Below are positions 28,084 to 37,833 of a stretch of 64,000 bases of DNA, piece by piece. The stretch lies in the NCBI RefSeq assembly GCF_000620085.1, contig NZ_KK211068.1, forward strand, positions 19,811 through 83,810, read 5' to 3'. The translations under genes and the position numbers were made by a program. Numbering within the stretch: position 1 is the first letter of the stretch; every line of letters starts with the position of its first letter. The notes under the pieces are model-generated. The model saw only the letters and a program-made list of their open reading frames with translations, was not told the DNA's origin and did not search any database. The DNA comes from Marinobacterium jannaschii DSM 6295 (GTDB taxonomy: Bacteria > Pseudomonadota > Gammaproteobacteria > Pseudomonadales > Balneatricaceae).

Positions 28084-30717
28084 TTACTCGCCGTCCGTTT
28101 CCGGTTCATCTTTCTGTTGTGCAGCATGCTCTTCAGACGGTGCCTGTTCGCCACCCTCCTGCTGAGCTTCCGGCTCGCCTTCAACCTCTTCGGGTTCTTC
28201 GATGCGGGCCAGGCCAACCAGCTGTTCGCCTTCGGCTACACGGATCAGGGTCACGCCCTGGGTATTACGTCCGAGTTCAGAGATCTCGCTGGTCCGGGTT
28301 CGCACCAGTGTGCCGCGGTTACTGATCAGCATCACGTCATCGGTGCAGAATACCTGAACCGCGCCGGCAAGTTCGCCGTTACGCTCGGTGCACTGCTGGC
28401 CGATAACACCCTGACCACCACGGCCCTTCACAGGGAAGTCGTCAATCGCTGTTTTCTTACCGTAACCATTCTCCGAGGCGGTCAGGATACTGCCCCCCTC
28501 CTGTGGAATGATCAGCGAGATAACCCGGATATCATCTGGCATCCGGATACCGCGTACACCGCGTGCGGTGCGGCCCATTGGACGGACATCATCTTCGTTA
28601 AAGCGCATCGCTTTACCGGCGCTGGTAATCAGCATGATATCGTCGGAGCCATCGGTAATAGCAGCGCCAATCAGCTGATCGCCTTCAACCAGTTCAACCG
28701 CAATCAGGCCATTAGAGCGTGGGCGGGAGAAATTGGTCAGCGCTGTTTTCTTCACCGTACCGGATGCCGTGGCCATGAAGACATACTTGTCTTCCGCATA
28801 CTCATTCACCGGCAGGATGGTGGTAATACGCTCATCCTCTTCCAGTGGCAGAATATTAACGATAGGACGACCGCGCGCGGCACGGCTGGCCGGCGGAATC
28901 TCAAATACCTTCAGCCAGTAAACCTTACCGCGGCTGGTAAAGCAGAGAATCGTATCGTGGGTATTTGCGACCAGCAGATGCTCGATGAAATCTTCCTCTT
29001 TCATCGCCGTCGCAGAACGGCCTTTACCGCCACGACGCTGCGCCTGATAGTCATCGACAGGCTGGGTCTTGGCGTACCCCTGATGAGAGATGGTAACCAC
29101 CATATCCTCTTCAGTGATCAGGTCGGCAACGGTCAGGTCCTGGCGTGAAGCGATAATTTCGGTGCGACGCTCATCGCCATACTCTTCCAGAATCGCGTCC
29201 AGTTCCTCACGAATCACTTCCATCAGACGCTGGTGAGAGCCCAGAATCTCCAGCAGCTCGGCAATACGCTCCAGCAGCTCTTTATACTCGGCAATCAGCT
29301 TCTCATGTTCCAGACCGGTAAGGCGGTGCAGACGCAGATCCAGGATAGCCTGAGCCTGAACCGGAGACAGATGGTAGAAACCATCGTGCAGGCCGTATTC
29401 AGGTTCCAGCTCTTCCGGACGGCAAGCGGTTTCACCCGCCCGCTCCAGCATATCCAGTACATCACCCGCAGCCCAAGGCGTATTGATCAGGCGCTCTTTA
29501 GCCTCAGCAGGTGTTGGTGAAGACTTGATGGCCTCGATCACCGGATCGATATTCGCCAGAGCGATTGCCAGACCTTCCAGGATATGGCCACGTTCACGCG
29601 CCTTACGCAGCTCGTAGACAGTTCGGCGGGTAACAACTTCACGGCGGTGACGGATAAAGTTCTCAAGCATCGACTTGAGATCCAGGATCCGCGGCTGACC
29701 ATCGACCAGCGCCACGACGTTGATACCAAACACACTTTCCATCTGCGTGTGGGCAAACAGATTGTTGATCACCACGTCCGGAACTTCGCCGCGACGCAGT
29801 TCGATCACAATACGCATACCGTCTTTATCAGACTCGTCACGCAGCTCAGTGATACCTTCGATCTTCTTCTCTTTAACCAGCTCGGCGATTTTCTCAATCA
29901 GGCGAGCTTTGTTGAGCTGATAAGGTATCTCGGTAATAACCAGAGAGGCTTTACCGTTCTTTTCGTTCTCTTCGACATGGTGACGGGCACGCACATAGAT
30001 ACGGCCGCGCCCCGTGCGATAGGCCTGCAGGATACCTGCGCGGCCGTTGATAATACCGCCGGTCGGAAAGTCAGGCCCCGGGATAAACTGCATCAGTTCA
30101 TCAACCGTCAGCTCCTGATTATCGATCAGCGCGATACAACCCTTCACCACTTCGCTCAGGTTATGAGGCGGGATATTGGTTGCCATACCTACCGCGATAC
30201 CAGAGGATCCATTCACCAGCAGGTTAGGCACCCGGGTCGGCAGGACTTCTGGAATCTTTTCCGTACCATCGTAGTTATCTACGAAATCAACGGTCTCTTT
30301 CTCCAGGTCTGCCAACATCTCATGGGAGATTTTCTCCATGCGAATTTCGGTGTATCGCATGGCTGCAGCGGAGTCGCCATCTACCGAACCGAAGTTACCC
30401 TGTCCATCTACCAGGGTGTAGCGCATGGAAAAATCCTGCGCCATCCGGACAATAGTGTCATAAACAGCACTGTCACCGTGTGGGTGGTATTTACCGATTA
30501 CATCCCCTACGACACGGGCAGATTTTTTATATGGTTTGTTCCAGTCATTACCCAGTTCATTCATCGCGAACAAAACGCGACGATGCACCGGTTTCAGTCC
30601 ATCACGAACATCCGGCAATGCCCTGCCTACGATGACGCTCATCGCGTAATCAAGGTAGGATTGCTTCAGCTCATCCTCGATGTTAACTGGCAAAATCTCT
30701 TTAGCTAGATCACCCAT
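28084..30717 (-). CDS. gyrA: DNA gyrase subunit A
   Basis: Type II topoisomerase subunit of about 877 residues that cuts and rejoins DNA. The start is the ATG at 30717 ([16 protein letters not shown]) with AAGGA upstream; a longer frame to 30768 lacks family similarity. Numbering matches E. coli exactly: catalytic Tyr122 in MRYTE, and the quinolone-determining residues Ser83 and Asp87 in GDSAVYDT are the sensitive type. The C-terminal beta-pinwheel begins with the GyrA box QRRGGKG. The tail is acidic and Glu/Gln rich. Confidence 0.98.
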   Translation of the reverse strand: MGDLAKEILPVNIEDELKQSYLDYAMSVIVGRALPDVRDGLKPVHRRVLFAMNELGNDWNKPYKKSARVVGDVIGKYHPHGDSAVYDTIVRMAQDFSMRYTLVDGQGNFGSVDGDSAAAMRYTEIRMEKISHEMLADLEKETVDFVDNYDGTEKIPEVLPTRVPNLLVNGSSGIAVGMATNIPPHNLSEVVKGCIALIDNQELTVDELMQFIPGPDFPTGGIINGRAGILQAYRTGRGRIYVRARHHVEENEKNGKASLVITEIPYQLNKARLIEKIAELVKEKKIEGITELRDESDKDGMRIVIELRRGEVPDVVINNLFAHTQMESVFGINVVALVDGQPRILDLKSMLENFIRHRREVVTRRTVYELRKARERGHILEGLAIALANIDPVIEAIKSSPTPAEAKERLINTPWAAGDVLDMLERAGETACRPEELEPEYGLHDGFYHLSPVQAQAILDLRLHRLTGLEHEKLIAEYKELLERIAELLEILGSHQRLMEVIREELDAILEEYGDERRTEIIASRQDLTVADLITEEDMVVTISHQGYAKTQPVDDYQAQRRGGKGRSATAMKEEDFIEHLLVANTHDTILCFTSRGKVYWLKVFEIPPASRAARGRPIVNILPLEEDERITTILPVNEYAEDKYVFMATASGTVKKTALTNFSRPRSNGLIAVELVEGDQLIGAAITDGSDDIMLITSAGKAMRFNEDDVRPMGRTARGVRGIRMPDDIRVISLIIPQEGGSILTASENGYGKKTAIDDFPVKGRGGQGVIGQQCTERNGELAGAVQVFCTDDVMLISNRGTLVRTRTSEISELGRNTQGVTLIRVAEGEQLVGLARIEEPEEVEGEPEAQQEGGEQAPSEEHAAQQKDEPETDGE

Positions 30718-30994
30718 TCGCTTTCCTTCGGTCAGCTTTTCTACGGCGGGAAGACGCCGCACAATCATAACCGGGCGAGTATATCACATTACAGCTTCGG
30801 GTAAGCCTGCTAAATGAAGGTCTTAGGGCGCTCAGCCGCCTTCTGCAGAGAGCTCGGCAAGCCCCCTTACAAGGGCATCGAAAACAGCTGCCTGCATTCC
30901 TGAGCAGCCTCAGAGCCCTCCGCAGGACCAGCGCTGTTTTAAGCCGGGTACGGGTGGTAAACTGCCGATTCAAAGCGAACAAGTTGATAATGAT

Positions 30995-31714
30995 ATGACA
31001 GACCACGCCCGAACCCTGAACATCGATCCCCAGGAAATAGCCAAGTTTGAAGAACTCGCCAATAAATGGTGGGATCGCAACAGCGAATTCAAGCCGCTGC
31101 ATGACATTAATCCGCTACGAGTGGGCTATATAGACCGCATCGCTCACCTGGCGGGGAAAACCGTTCTGGATGTGGGCTGTGGTGGCGGTATCCTGTCTGA
31201 GTCCATGGCTCAGCGCGGTGCGACTGTCAGCGGCATCGACATGGGCGAAGCCCCTCTGAAAGTGGCCAAACTGCATGGCCTTGAAAGCGGTGTATCGGTT
31301 AATTATCGCCAGGTCACCGTCGAAGAGCTGGCCGATGAGCAGCCGGAATCATTCGATGTCGTCACCTGCATGGAGATGCTGGAACACGTGCCTGACCCGG
31401 CCTCTATTATCAATGCCTGCGCCCGGCTGGCCAAACCCGGCGGCCACCTGTTTTTCTCCACCCTGAACCGCAATCCGAAAAGCTATCTGTTTGCGATTGT
31501 CGGTGCAGAAAAGCTCCTCAAGCTGGTCCCTCAGGGCACCCACGACTTCAATAAGTTTATACGCCCGTCTGAACTCGGCGGCTGGATCCGTGAAGCCGGC
31601 CTGCAAAGCAGCGATATCACCGGCATGGTCTACAACCCGTTGACCAAGACCTACAGCCTCAACCCGCGCGATGTCGACGTCAATTATATGATCGCCACCC
31701 GCAAACCGGACTAA
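30995..31714 (+). CDS. ubiG: Ubiquinone biosynthesis O-methyltransferase
   Basis: SAM-dependent enzyme for both O-methylations of ubiquinone, 239 residues. It has the ubiG N-terminus ([16 protein letters not shown]), SAM motif [14 protein letters not shown], post-I GIDM, and [13 protein letters not shown]. It is divergent from gyrA across a 277-bp promoter region and starts the ubiG-mupP-yciK operon. Confidence 0.96.
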   Translation: MTDHARTLNIDPQEIAKFEELANKWWDRNSEFKPLHDINPLRVGYIDRIAHLAGKTVLDVGCGGGILSESMAQRGATVSGIDMGEAPLKVAKLHGLESGVSVNYRQVTVEELADEQPESFDVVTCMEMLEHVPDPASIINACARLAKPGGHLFFSTLNRNPKSYLFAIVGAEKLLKLVPQGTHDFNKFIRPSELGGWIREAGLQSSDITGMVYNPLTKTYSLNPRDVDVNYMIATRKPD

Positions 31715-31719
31715 GCCTG

Positions 31720-32397
31720 ATGATTCGTCAGTTAGAGGCAGTGTTCTTCGATCTCGACGGCACCTTGCTGGATACGGCGCCCGACTTTCATCGGGTGGTC
31801 AACCTGATGCGGCAACAGGATCAGCTGGCTCCGGTCACAATGGAACTGATGCGTGAGCAGGTTTCCAATGGCGCCGGCGCCATGGTCTGCGCCGCATACG
31901 GCATCGCCATGGACGATCCGCGTTATGAGCCCCTGCGGCTGCGTATGCTGGATATCTACAGTGACCAGCTGGCGGTCGATACCCGGCTCTATCCGGGCAT
32001 TGAAGGACTGCTTGGCTGGCTGGAGAGCAAGCAACGCCCCTGGGGTATTGCGACCAATAAGCCCGCCCGCTTTACCCTCCCGCTGCTGCAACAGCTGCAG
32101 CTGGACAAACGCAGTGCCGCCACCATCTGCCCTGATCACGTTCGCAACAGAAAACCCGATCCGGAGTCTCTGCTGATTGCCACTGAGGCATTGAAACTTA
32201 ATCCGGAAAACTGTGTCTACGTGGGCGACCACCTGCGTGATATCGAATGCGGGAAGCGTGCGGGTATGACAACAATCGCCGCCGGCTATGGCTATATCGA
32301 CCGCTCGGATTGTGCTGAAGACTGGGGTGCCGACCATATCGTGCATCAGTCTGGCGATATACAGCCATTACTACAATCGCTGTATACTCTGAGCTAA
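31720..32397 (+). CDS. mupP: HAD phosphatase, MupP-type N-acetylmuramic acid 6-phosphate phosphatase
   Basis: HAD-superfamily phosphatase of 225 residues: FFDLDGTLLDT (nucleophile and acid Asp), ATNKPARFT, RKPDPESL and GDHLRDIECGKRAG. By domain alone it would be called phosphoglycolate phosphatase. The gene order ubiG-mupP-yciK is the one in Pseudomonas, where MupP dephosphorylates MurNAc-6P in the anabolic peptidoglycan-recycling route. That context is why MupP is preferred. It is 5 nt after ubiG. Confidence 0.8.
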   Translation: MIRQLEAVFFDLDGTLLDTAPDFHRVVNLMRQQDQLAPVTMELMREQVSNGAGAMVCAAYGIAMDDPRYEPLRLRMLDIYSDQLAVDTRLYPGIEGLLGWLESKQRPWGIATNKPARFTLPLLQQLQLDKRSAATICPDHVRNRKPDPESLLIATEALKLNPENCVYVGDHLRDIECGKRAGMTTIAAGYGYIDRSDCAEDWGADHIVHQSGDIQPLLQSLYTLS

Positions 32398-32429
32398 TGC
32401 CCTCAGAATACCGAAGGAATGCTGAAATT

Positions 32430-33170
32430 ATGTTCGACTACCAAGCCCCGGAACAACACCTCAAGAATCGAGTCATTCTTGTCACCGGCGCAGGTGACGG
32501 AATTGGTCGGGTTGCGGCGATCAACTATGCCGCTCAGGGTGCCACTGTGATCCTTCTCGGCCGCACACCGGAAAAACTGGATCATGTCTACGACGAGATT
32601 GAAGCCAAAGGTTATCCACAGCCGGCAATCGTCCCGCTGAATCTGGAAAGCGCAACGGAGCACGACTATATCGAACTGGCGAACACCCTGAGCCAGGAGT
32701 TTGACCAACTCGATGGCATTCTCCACAACGCCAGTCTGCTCGGTGTGCGTACGCCCCTGGAAAGCTACGATCCGGTTATCTGGAATCAGGTCATGCAGGT
32801 CAATGTAACCGCGCCTTTTATGCTGACACAGGCGCTATTGCCTCTGCTGAACAATGCTGAAGACGCTTCTGTCATTTTCACCTCCTCAGGTGTCGGGCGC
32901 AAAGGGCGGGCATACTGGGGAGCCTATGCAGTCTCCAAGTTCGCCACCGAAGGCATGATGGAGACCCTGGCAGACGAGCTGGATAACACCAGCAACATCC
33001 GGGTTAACTGCATCAACCCGGGCGCAACCCGCACCCAGATGCGTGCAACCGCCTACCCTGGAGAAGATCCGGCCACACTGCCAACCCCACAGGATATCAT
33101 GCCGGTTTATCTGTATCTGATGGGTGCCGACAGCAAGGACTGTAATGGGCAGTCACTGAACGCTCAGTAA
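32430..33170 (+). CDS. yciK: YciK family short-chain dehydrogenase
   Basis: SDR oxidoreductase of 246 residues with VILVTGAGDGIG (NAD(P) loop), LDGILHNAS, and the catalytic Ser-Tyr-Lys (TSSGVG ... WGAYAVSKFA). The start at 32430 (MFDYQAPE) matches the family start and has AAGGA upstream; the longer frame overlapping mupP is less likely. The substrate is unknown for the family. Confidence 0.9.
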   Translation: MFDYQAPEQHLKNRVILVTGAGDGIGRVAAINYAAQGATVILLGRTPEKLDHVYDEIEAKGYPQPAIVPLNLESATEHDYIELANTLSQEFDQLDGILHNASLLGVRTPLESYDPVIWNQVMQVNVTAPFMLTQALLPLLNNAEDASVIFTSSGVGRKGRAYWGAYAVSKFATEGMMETLADELDNTSNIRVNCINPGATRTQMRATAYPGEDPATLPTPQDIMPVYLYLMGADSKDCNGQSLNAQ

Positions 33171-33185
33171 ACAGCTCCCCGTCCA

Positions 33186-33213
33186 TAAAAAACCATCCCG
33201 AAGGATGGTTTTT
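33186..33213. terminator. Bidirectional terminator between yciK and rluB
   Basis: AAAAAACCATCC and GGATGGTTTTTT form a 12-bp perfect stem with a CGAA loop. T runs on both strands serve the convergent yciK and rluB genes. Confidence 0.9.
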
Positions 33214-33238
33214 TATGCGCCTGTAAAGCCATAGGCAA

Positions 33239-34111
33239 TCAGTCGACGATACGAACCTTACCGCGACGACGAGGCTTGGCATTTACCTCTTCCTCGCGAC
33301 GTGCACGCTGCCGCTTGAAGCGACGCTGCATACTGCTCTTCTCCTCGACAGAGATCTTAGGAGCGCGTTTCGGCTTCAGATCCAGGGTCTTCGCCAGTCC
33401 TTCAACTTCCTTAACCGGCAACTCTTTCCAGGTTCCCGCGCGCACCTCGCTTGGCAGGAACAGCGGCCCGAAACGAACACGCTTCAAGCGGCTCACCTGA
33501 ACCTCCTGAGACTCCCACAGACGACGTACTTCGCGATTACGGCCTTCCATCACCACGCAATGGAACCACTTATTGGCGCCTTCACCGTCAAAGAACTGAA
33601 CGTCGGTAAAGCGCGCCATGCCGTCTTCCAGCAGCACACCTTCGGTCAGGCGCTTCAGCATAGTATCGTCTACATTACCCAATACGCGCACCGCATACTC
33701 ACGGTCAATCTGTGCCGAAGGATGCATCATCGCATTCGCCAGCTCACCGTCAGTCGTGAAGATCAGCAAGCCGGAGGTATTGATATCCAGGCGGCCAACC
33801 GTAATCCAGCGTCCATCCTTCAGCGGGGGCAGATGGTCAAATACCGTCGGCCGGCCTTCCGGATCATGACGGGTACAGATCTCACCCACAGGCTTGTTAT
33901 AGATCAGCACCCGACGCGGGGCTTCTTTTTCAAACACCAGCTTCGCTTCGGAACCATCGACCTGCACTGCATCTGCTGCAGTCACCCGATCCCCCAACGT
34001 AGCCACACTACCATTCAGCGAGATCCGTCCCGCTTCTATCCAACGCTCCATCTCACGACGTGAGCCAAATCCGGAGCGCGCCAAAACTTTATGCAGCTTT
34101 TCACCAGCCAT
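33239..34111 (-). CDS. rluB: 23S rRNA pseudouridine(2605) synthase
   Basis: 290-residue pseudouridine synthase with an N-terminal S4 domain (KLHKVLARSGFGSRREMERWI) and the RsuA/RluB catalytic core (GRLDINTSGLLIFTTDGELA, where Asp is the nucleophile; REYAVRV; EGRNREVRRLWE). A long basic C-terminal tail (KRQRARREEE...RRRGK) is typical of RluB and favours it over RluE/F. The start taken is the ATG at 34111 with GAGG upstream. Confidence 0.93.
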   Translation of the reverse strand: MAGEKLHKVLARSGFGSRREMERWIEAGRISLNGSVATLGDRVTAADAVQVDGSEAKLVFEKEAPRRVLIYNKPVGEICTRHDPEGRPTVFDHLPPLKDGRWITVGRLDINTSGLLIFTTDGELANAMMHPSAQIDREYAVRVLGNVDDTMLKRLTEGVLLEDGMARFTDVQFFDGEGANKWFHCVVMEGRNREVRRLWESQEVQVSRLKRVRFGPLFLPSEVRAGTWKELPVKEVEGLAKTLDLKPKRAPKISVEEKSSMQRRFKRQRARREEEVNAKPRRRGKVRIVD

Positions 34112-34166
34112 TTCCGACGCCTCATTAATCATTGAAAGCTAATATACTGCCACCGGGACAGAAAAC

Positions 34167-34204
34167 AAAAAGCTCCCCGGGTGCTTAACCCGGAGAGCTT
34201 TTCT
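34167..34204. terminator. Bidirectional terminator after the H-NS-like gene
   Basis: AAAAGCTC and CCGGG pair with CCCGG and GAGCTTTT (about 34168-34202), with T-rich flanks on both strands. It ends the H-NS-like gene 24 nt downstream of its stop and lies just upstream of rluB. Confidence 0.85.
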
Positions 34205-34227
34205 ATCATACCCTAAAGCGATGCCGA

Positions 34228-34617
34228 TTACTTAATCAGGCAATCCTCTTTAGAATTACCTTTAGCGAAGAACTGCTGGAAAGCAACGGGGGTACGACCG
34301 CGGCCGGACCACTCGTGCGTTTCACCTTCATCGTCAACGATACGGTATTTTGGTTGTACCTTTTTACGCGGAGTCAGCTCTGCAGAACCCACGAGGTCAT
34401 CCATATTAATACCAGCCTCAAGCATGGATAGACGGATTTCCTCGATTTTGGAAACTTTCTCCTGCTCAGCAGCTTCACGCGCTTCTTCTTCAGCACGCTT
34501 TTCATCAACGATCTCAGTAAGGTCGCCGATTACTTTTTCCAGCTCAGCCAAAGAAAGCGTCTGACACTGTTTACGCAGTGAGTTCTTGCGGGTAAGCGTC
34601 TTTACAAAATCAGACAT
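34228..34617 (-). CDS. H-NS family nucleoid-associated protein
   Basis: Small DNA-binding silencer of 129 residues. The N-terminal half is a predicted coiled-coil oligomerisation region (about 5-80; LAELEKVIGDLTEIVDEKRAEEEAREAAEQ). The C-terminal DNA-binding domain holds the loop motif WSGRGRTPVAFQQF, which inserts into AT-rich minor grooves. The start taken is the ATG at 34617; the ribosome-binding site is weak and a longer frame has no similarity. It has its own AT-rich upstream region. H-NS proteins commonly silence horizontally acquired and CRISPR-Cas genes; no direct link is shown here. Confidence 0.9.
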   Translation of the reverse strand: MSDFVKTLTRKNSLRKQCQTLSLAELEKVIGDLTEIVDEKRAEEEAREAAEQEKVSKIEEIRLSMLEAGINMDDLVGSAELTPRKKVQPKYRIVDDEGETHEWSGRGRTPVAFQQFFAKGNSKEDCLIK

Positions 34618-34769
34618 CTTGATGTTCACCAAATAATCAGTTGAGGGACTATTTATCTTTATAGGATAAGCAGCCTCAAATGCCAAATAAAAACCGTAAA
34701 TTCCCTTTACACCAGATCTGTTTAAGATCAATTCCGGTGGATAGTATCACACTTTTAAATTAATTAAAT

Positions 34770-35390
34770 TCAAATCAAATCAGAAACATTACCGGCCCCT
34801 TCCCTAATAACCTGAGGCGCCTCGTCTATCAGATTAATTACAGAGGTTGCCTCATGACCACAGTAGCCGCCATCAATCACCAGATCGACTTCATGCTGCA
34901 GCGTCTGACGAATATCATATGGATCAGTTAAAGGCTCGTCATCTCCCGGGAGAATAAGAGAAGTACTCATAATCGGCTCACCCAGAACATCTGTCAGCGC
35001 CTGGACAATTTTATTGTCCGGTATCCTGATTCCGATCGTTCTGCGTTTTGGGTGCAACAGGCGGCGGGGAACTTCACTGGTCGCCTGCAGGATAAATGTA
35101 TAGGCTCCCGGCGTATGCGCTTTCAGAAAACGGTAACGCTGGTTATCAACCTTGGCGTAGGTGCTTATTTCACTGAGGTCACGGCATACCAGAGTAAAGT
35201 TATGCTTATCTGTGAGCTTACGCAGGCGTTTAATCCTGTCCAGTGCCCTTTTATCACCTAAGTGGCAACCTATGGCATAGGCACAGTCGGTCGGATAGAC
35301 AATCACGCCACCGGCATTAAGGATCTCCACAGCCTGGCTGATCAGGCGCGCCTGCGGATTATCCGGATGTATCTGAAAAAACTGACTCAC
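34770..35390 (-). CDS. yciO: YciO/Sua5/YrdC-family protein
   Basis: 206-residue protein of the threonylcarbamoyl-AMP synthase fold: GGVIVYPTDCAYAIGC, RIKRLRKLTDKHNFTLVC, HPKRRTIGIRIPDN and STSLILPGDDEPLTDPYDI. YciO lacks some features of TsaC and its function is less certain. In E. coli it lies next to rnm (yciV), as it does here after a 511-bp gap. Confidence 0.92.
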   Translation of the reverse strand: MSQFFQIHPDNPQARLISQAVEILNAGGVIVYPTDCAYAIGCHLGDKRALDRIKRLRKLTDKHNFTLVCRDLSEISTYAKVDNQRYRFLKAHTPGAYTFILQATSEVPRRLLHPKRRTIGIRIPDNKIVQALTDVLGEPIMSTSLILPGDDEPLTDPYDIRQTLQHEVDLVIDGGYCGHEATSVINLIDEAPQVIREGAGNVSDLI

Positions 35391-35901
35391 CTGTTTTCCT
35401 CTTTATCCGCATCAAAGCAATATTGATTCTGCTGATTATCGTGACCAGAAGCAGCATGATACCTCTGCAGCTATTATCGAATACCTGCTTCAGCAAAGAC
35501 TCCCGCCTGTTACAGGCCTCTTGCGGAAGCAGTCAGGGTGTCATTATAAGCGGCACCACAGATGCCGGTATCGGAGTCATGCAGCCCTAGGCACGGGTCA
35601 TTTCCCTAAAACTGTATCAAATTCGCAACACATATTTACAGTTTTAACTCAAAAGACCTAGCGGCTATCAGTATTATTTTCCAGTCCAGGCCTTCTGCAG
35701 AATGCAGCCAGATCAAACTCAGCAGGCTTTTGAAGCCCGCCCCGGCGACGAAAAACCAGGGTAATAAGTAGGCGGCATCAGAAGATTGACTGACAAAAAG
35801 GAGGGAGATCTGAAAAATCAGGCACCCGCCGGGAACTTAATTGCTCCGGCAAAATCTGACGGCTATCGAAAGCAGCGAGAGAAAGGCAGCGACTTAGCGC
35901 T
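35391..35901. other. 511-bp intergenic region without a recognisable gene
   Basis: No ATG/GTG-started frame with family similarity is visible. Two features stand out. First, a 10-bp perfect inverted repeat TAAAACTGTA (35607-35616) / TACAGTTTTA (35637-35646) with a 20-nt loop. Second, a strong AAGGAGGG at about 35800-35806 on the plus strand is followed by CTG and an open frame of 44 codons that runs antisense into the end of rnm. Neither is enough to call a gene. Confidence 0.5.
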
Positions 35902-36759
35902 TTATTCGCTCGCCGCCAGCCCCAATAAAGGTATCAACACGTGATTCGATTCAGAGCGTACGGCCGGATAGCGCCCCAGCTCGGTCCAGTTATAAGAAGG
36001 TGAATGAAAGTCACTGCCCGCAGAAACCATCAGCCCGTTTTCACTGGCGTATTTTTCCAGCTCACGGCGGTGATCCGGTGATACACCCGGATATGAAACC
36101 TCGATTGCCTGGCCTCCCTGCTCAGCAAACGCGGACATTAAAAGTCTCAGTTTGGTAAATGTCATATCATATTTTGTCGGATGGGCGAGTACCGCTATAC
36201 CACCGCTATCCCTGATAACATTTATTGCAGCGGACATTTCCGGCCACTGCATTTTTACATCAGCAGGCTTGCCGGTACCAAGATAGCGCTTAAAAACCTG
36301 ATTCTCATTTTTTACCGCCCCGGCGGCCACTAGCGCCCTGGCAAAATGAGGCCGGCCGATTGATCCGCCCGCAGCCAGTTTCTGTGCCTCCTGCCAGATA
36401 TCCGGTAACCCCTGTTTCACCAGGCGCTCACTGATGCGCCGGGCACGCTGCTGACGTAAATCATCAATCTCTGCAAGATAACTCTGTAACGCGGAATCCG
36501 TGATATCCACGCCCAGGCCAACGATATGCACCATGCGCCCATTCCACAGGCAGCTTAATTCAGTCCCGGTGATGATCCGAATCGTATCGTCATCCACCTG
36601 CTGCGCCAGCAACTCGCGGGTTCCGGATACCGAATCGTGGTCGGTTAACGCCAGCACTTCGATGCCGCAATCCAGGGCGCGACTCAATAATGCTTCCGGC
36701 GCCAGGGCACCATCCGAAGCCGTTGAGTGGCAATGTAAATCATATCTTGGAAAAACCAT
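35902..36759 (-). CDS. rnm: 5'-3' exoribonuclease Rnm (PHP domain)
   Basis: 285-residue PHP-family metallo-phosphoesterase: DLHCHSTASDG and LTDHDSVSG at the N-terminus, TGTELS, HPTKY and SAGSDFHSP as metal ligands. The E. coli homologue (YciV/RNase AM) trims 5' ends of 23S, 16S and 5S rRNA and short oligonucleotides. It is divergent from yciB. Confidence 0.92.
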   Translation of the reverse strand: MVFPRYDLHCHSTASDGALAPEALLSRALDCGIEVLALTDHDSVSGTRELLAQQVDDDTIRIITGTELSCLWNGRMVHIVGLGVDITDSALQSYLAEIDDLRQQRARRISERLVKQGLPDIWQEAQKLAAGGSIGRPHFARALVAAGAVKNENQVFKRYLGTGKPADVKMQWPEMSAAINVIRDSGGIAVLAHPTKYDMTFTKLRLLMSAFAEQGGQAIEVSYPGVSPDHRRELEKYASENGLMVSAGSDFHSPSYNWTELGRYPAVRSESNHVLIPLLGLAASE

Positions 36760-36829
36760 ACGCCTTCACTATTTATAACTTGGCTACTGAACTTTATACT
36801 TGCCCCATTCTCCTGCTAAACGAGCAAAC

Positions 36830-37378
36830 ATGAAACTCTTACTCGATTTTCTGCCTGTCATCATTTTCTTTGCAGTCTACAAAACCAGCGGTGACATCAT
36901 CCTGGCAACGGCGGTGCTGATCCCGGCTACCCTGCTGCAGATCGGTTACACCTGGTTTCGCTCCCACCGTATAGAAAAGATGCAACTGGTAACACTGGTG
37001 CTGGTGATTCTACTGGGTGGCGCTACCGTGCTGTTTAATGACAAAACCTTTATCCAGTGGAAGCCAACTATTGTAAACTGGCTGTTTGCCGCAGCCTTTC
37101 TCGGCAGTCAATTCATCGGTGAAAAGACGATCGTGCAACGCCTGATGGACAGCAGCATTACCCTGCCCCAGATCGCCTGGCGCAAGCTGAACGTCGCCTG
37201 GGTAATTTTTTTCGTAGCGCTGGGCGTGATCAACCTGTTTGTTGCCTTCAACTTCAGCGAAGAAACCTGGGTTAACTTTAAGCTGTTCGGCATGCTCGGA
37301 CTCACGCTGGTCTTTATCATAGGCCAGGGAGTTTATCTGTCCCGCCATATTCAGAGCACAGAAGAAAGCAACGACTAA
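36830..37378 (+). CDS. yciB: Inner membrane septation protein YciB
   Basis: Five-helix inner membrane protein of 182 residues. MKLLLDFLPVIIFFAVYK, the conserved NDKTFIQWKPTIVNWLFA and WRKLNVAWVIFFVALGVINLFVAF are family signatures. It is linked to cell division and envelope synthesis in enterobacteria. The start taken is the ATG at 36830. yciI follows by 16 nt and is probably co-transcribed. Confidence 0.95.
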   Translation: MKLLLDFLPVIIFFAVYKTSGDIILATAVLIPATLLQIGYTWFRSHRIEKMQLVTLVLVILLGGATVLFNDKTFIQWKPTIVNWLFAAAFLGSQFIGEKTIVQRLMDSSITLPQIAWRKLNVAWVIFFVALGVINLFVAFNFSEETWVNFKLFGMLGLTLVFIIGQGVYLSRHIQSTEESND

Positions 37379-37394
37379 GTAACAGGAGATTGCC

Positions 37395-37694
37395 GTGTAC
37401 TACGCTATTATCGCTCAGGACTTTGAGAACAGCCTGGAAGCACGCCTCAAGGCGCGTCCGGATCATCTGGCCCGCCTTAAACAGCTGGCCGAAGAGGGAC
37501 GCCTTCTGATCGCCGGCCCTCATCCGGCAATCGATTCGGAAGATCCTGGTGAAGCCGGATTCAGTGGCAGCCTTGTCGTTGCAGAGTTTGATTCCCTGGA
37601 CACAGCAACTGCATGGGCAGATGCAGATCCCTATGTAGCTGCCGGCGTCTATAAAGAAGTAACAGTAAAGCCGTATAAGAAAGTCCTGCCCTGA
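37395..37694 (+). CDS. yciI: YciI-like protein
   Basis: 99-residue protein of the YCII fold: [43 protein letters not shown], with the conserved His and Asp pair ([16 protein letters not shown]). It starts with GTG at 37395 after AACAGGAG. Enzymatic role unknown in this subfamily. Confidence 0.92.
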   Translation: MYYAIIAQDFENSLEARLKARPDHLARLKQLAEEGRLLIAGPHPAIDSEDPGEAGFSGSLVVAEFDSLDTATAWADADPYVAAGVYKEVTVKPYKKVLP

Positions 37695-37833
37695 TCATAG
37701 TCGTACAGGGAAGCAAAGATGATCTAAAGGCCCTTAAGAAAATGCCCGTCACCCACTAAGAGATCGGTGATCTTTTCGGATGACTCCAAAGGCAGCCTTT
37801 AACTCCCTTATTCACATGAAAAGGAACTCGACC

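Noticed and set aside
35811..35945. CTG-started 44-codon frame after AAGGAGGG
   Set aside because: CTG starts are rare and no similarity is recognised; kept only as an observation on the intergenic gap.
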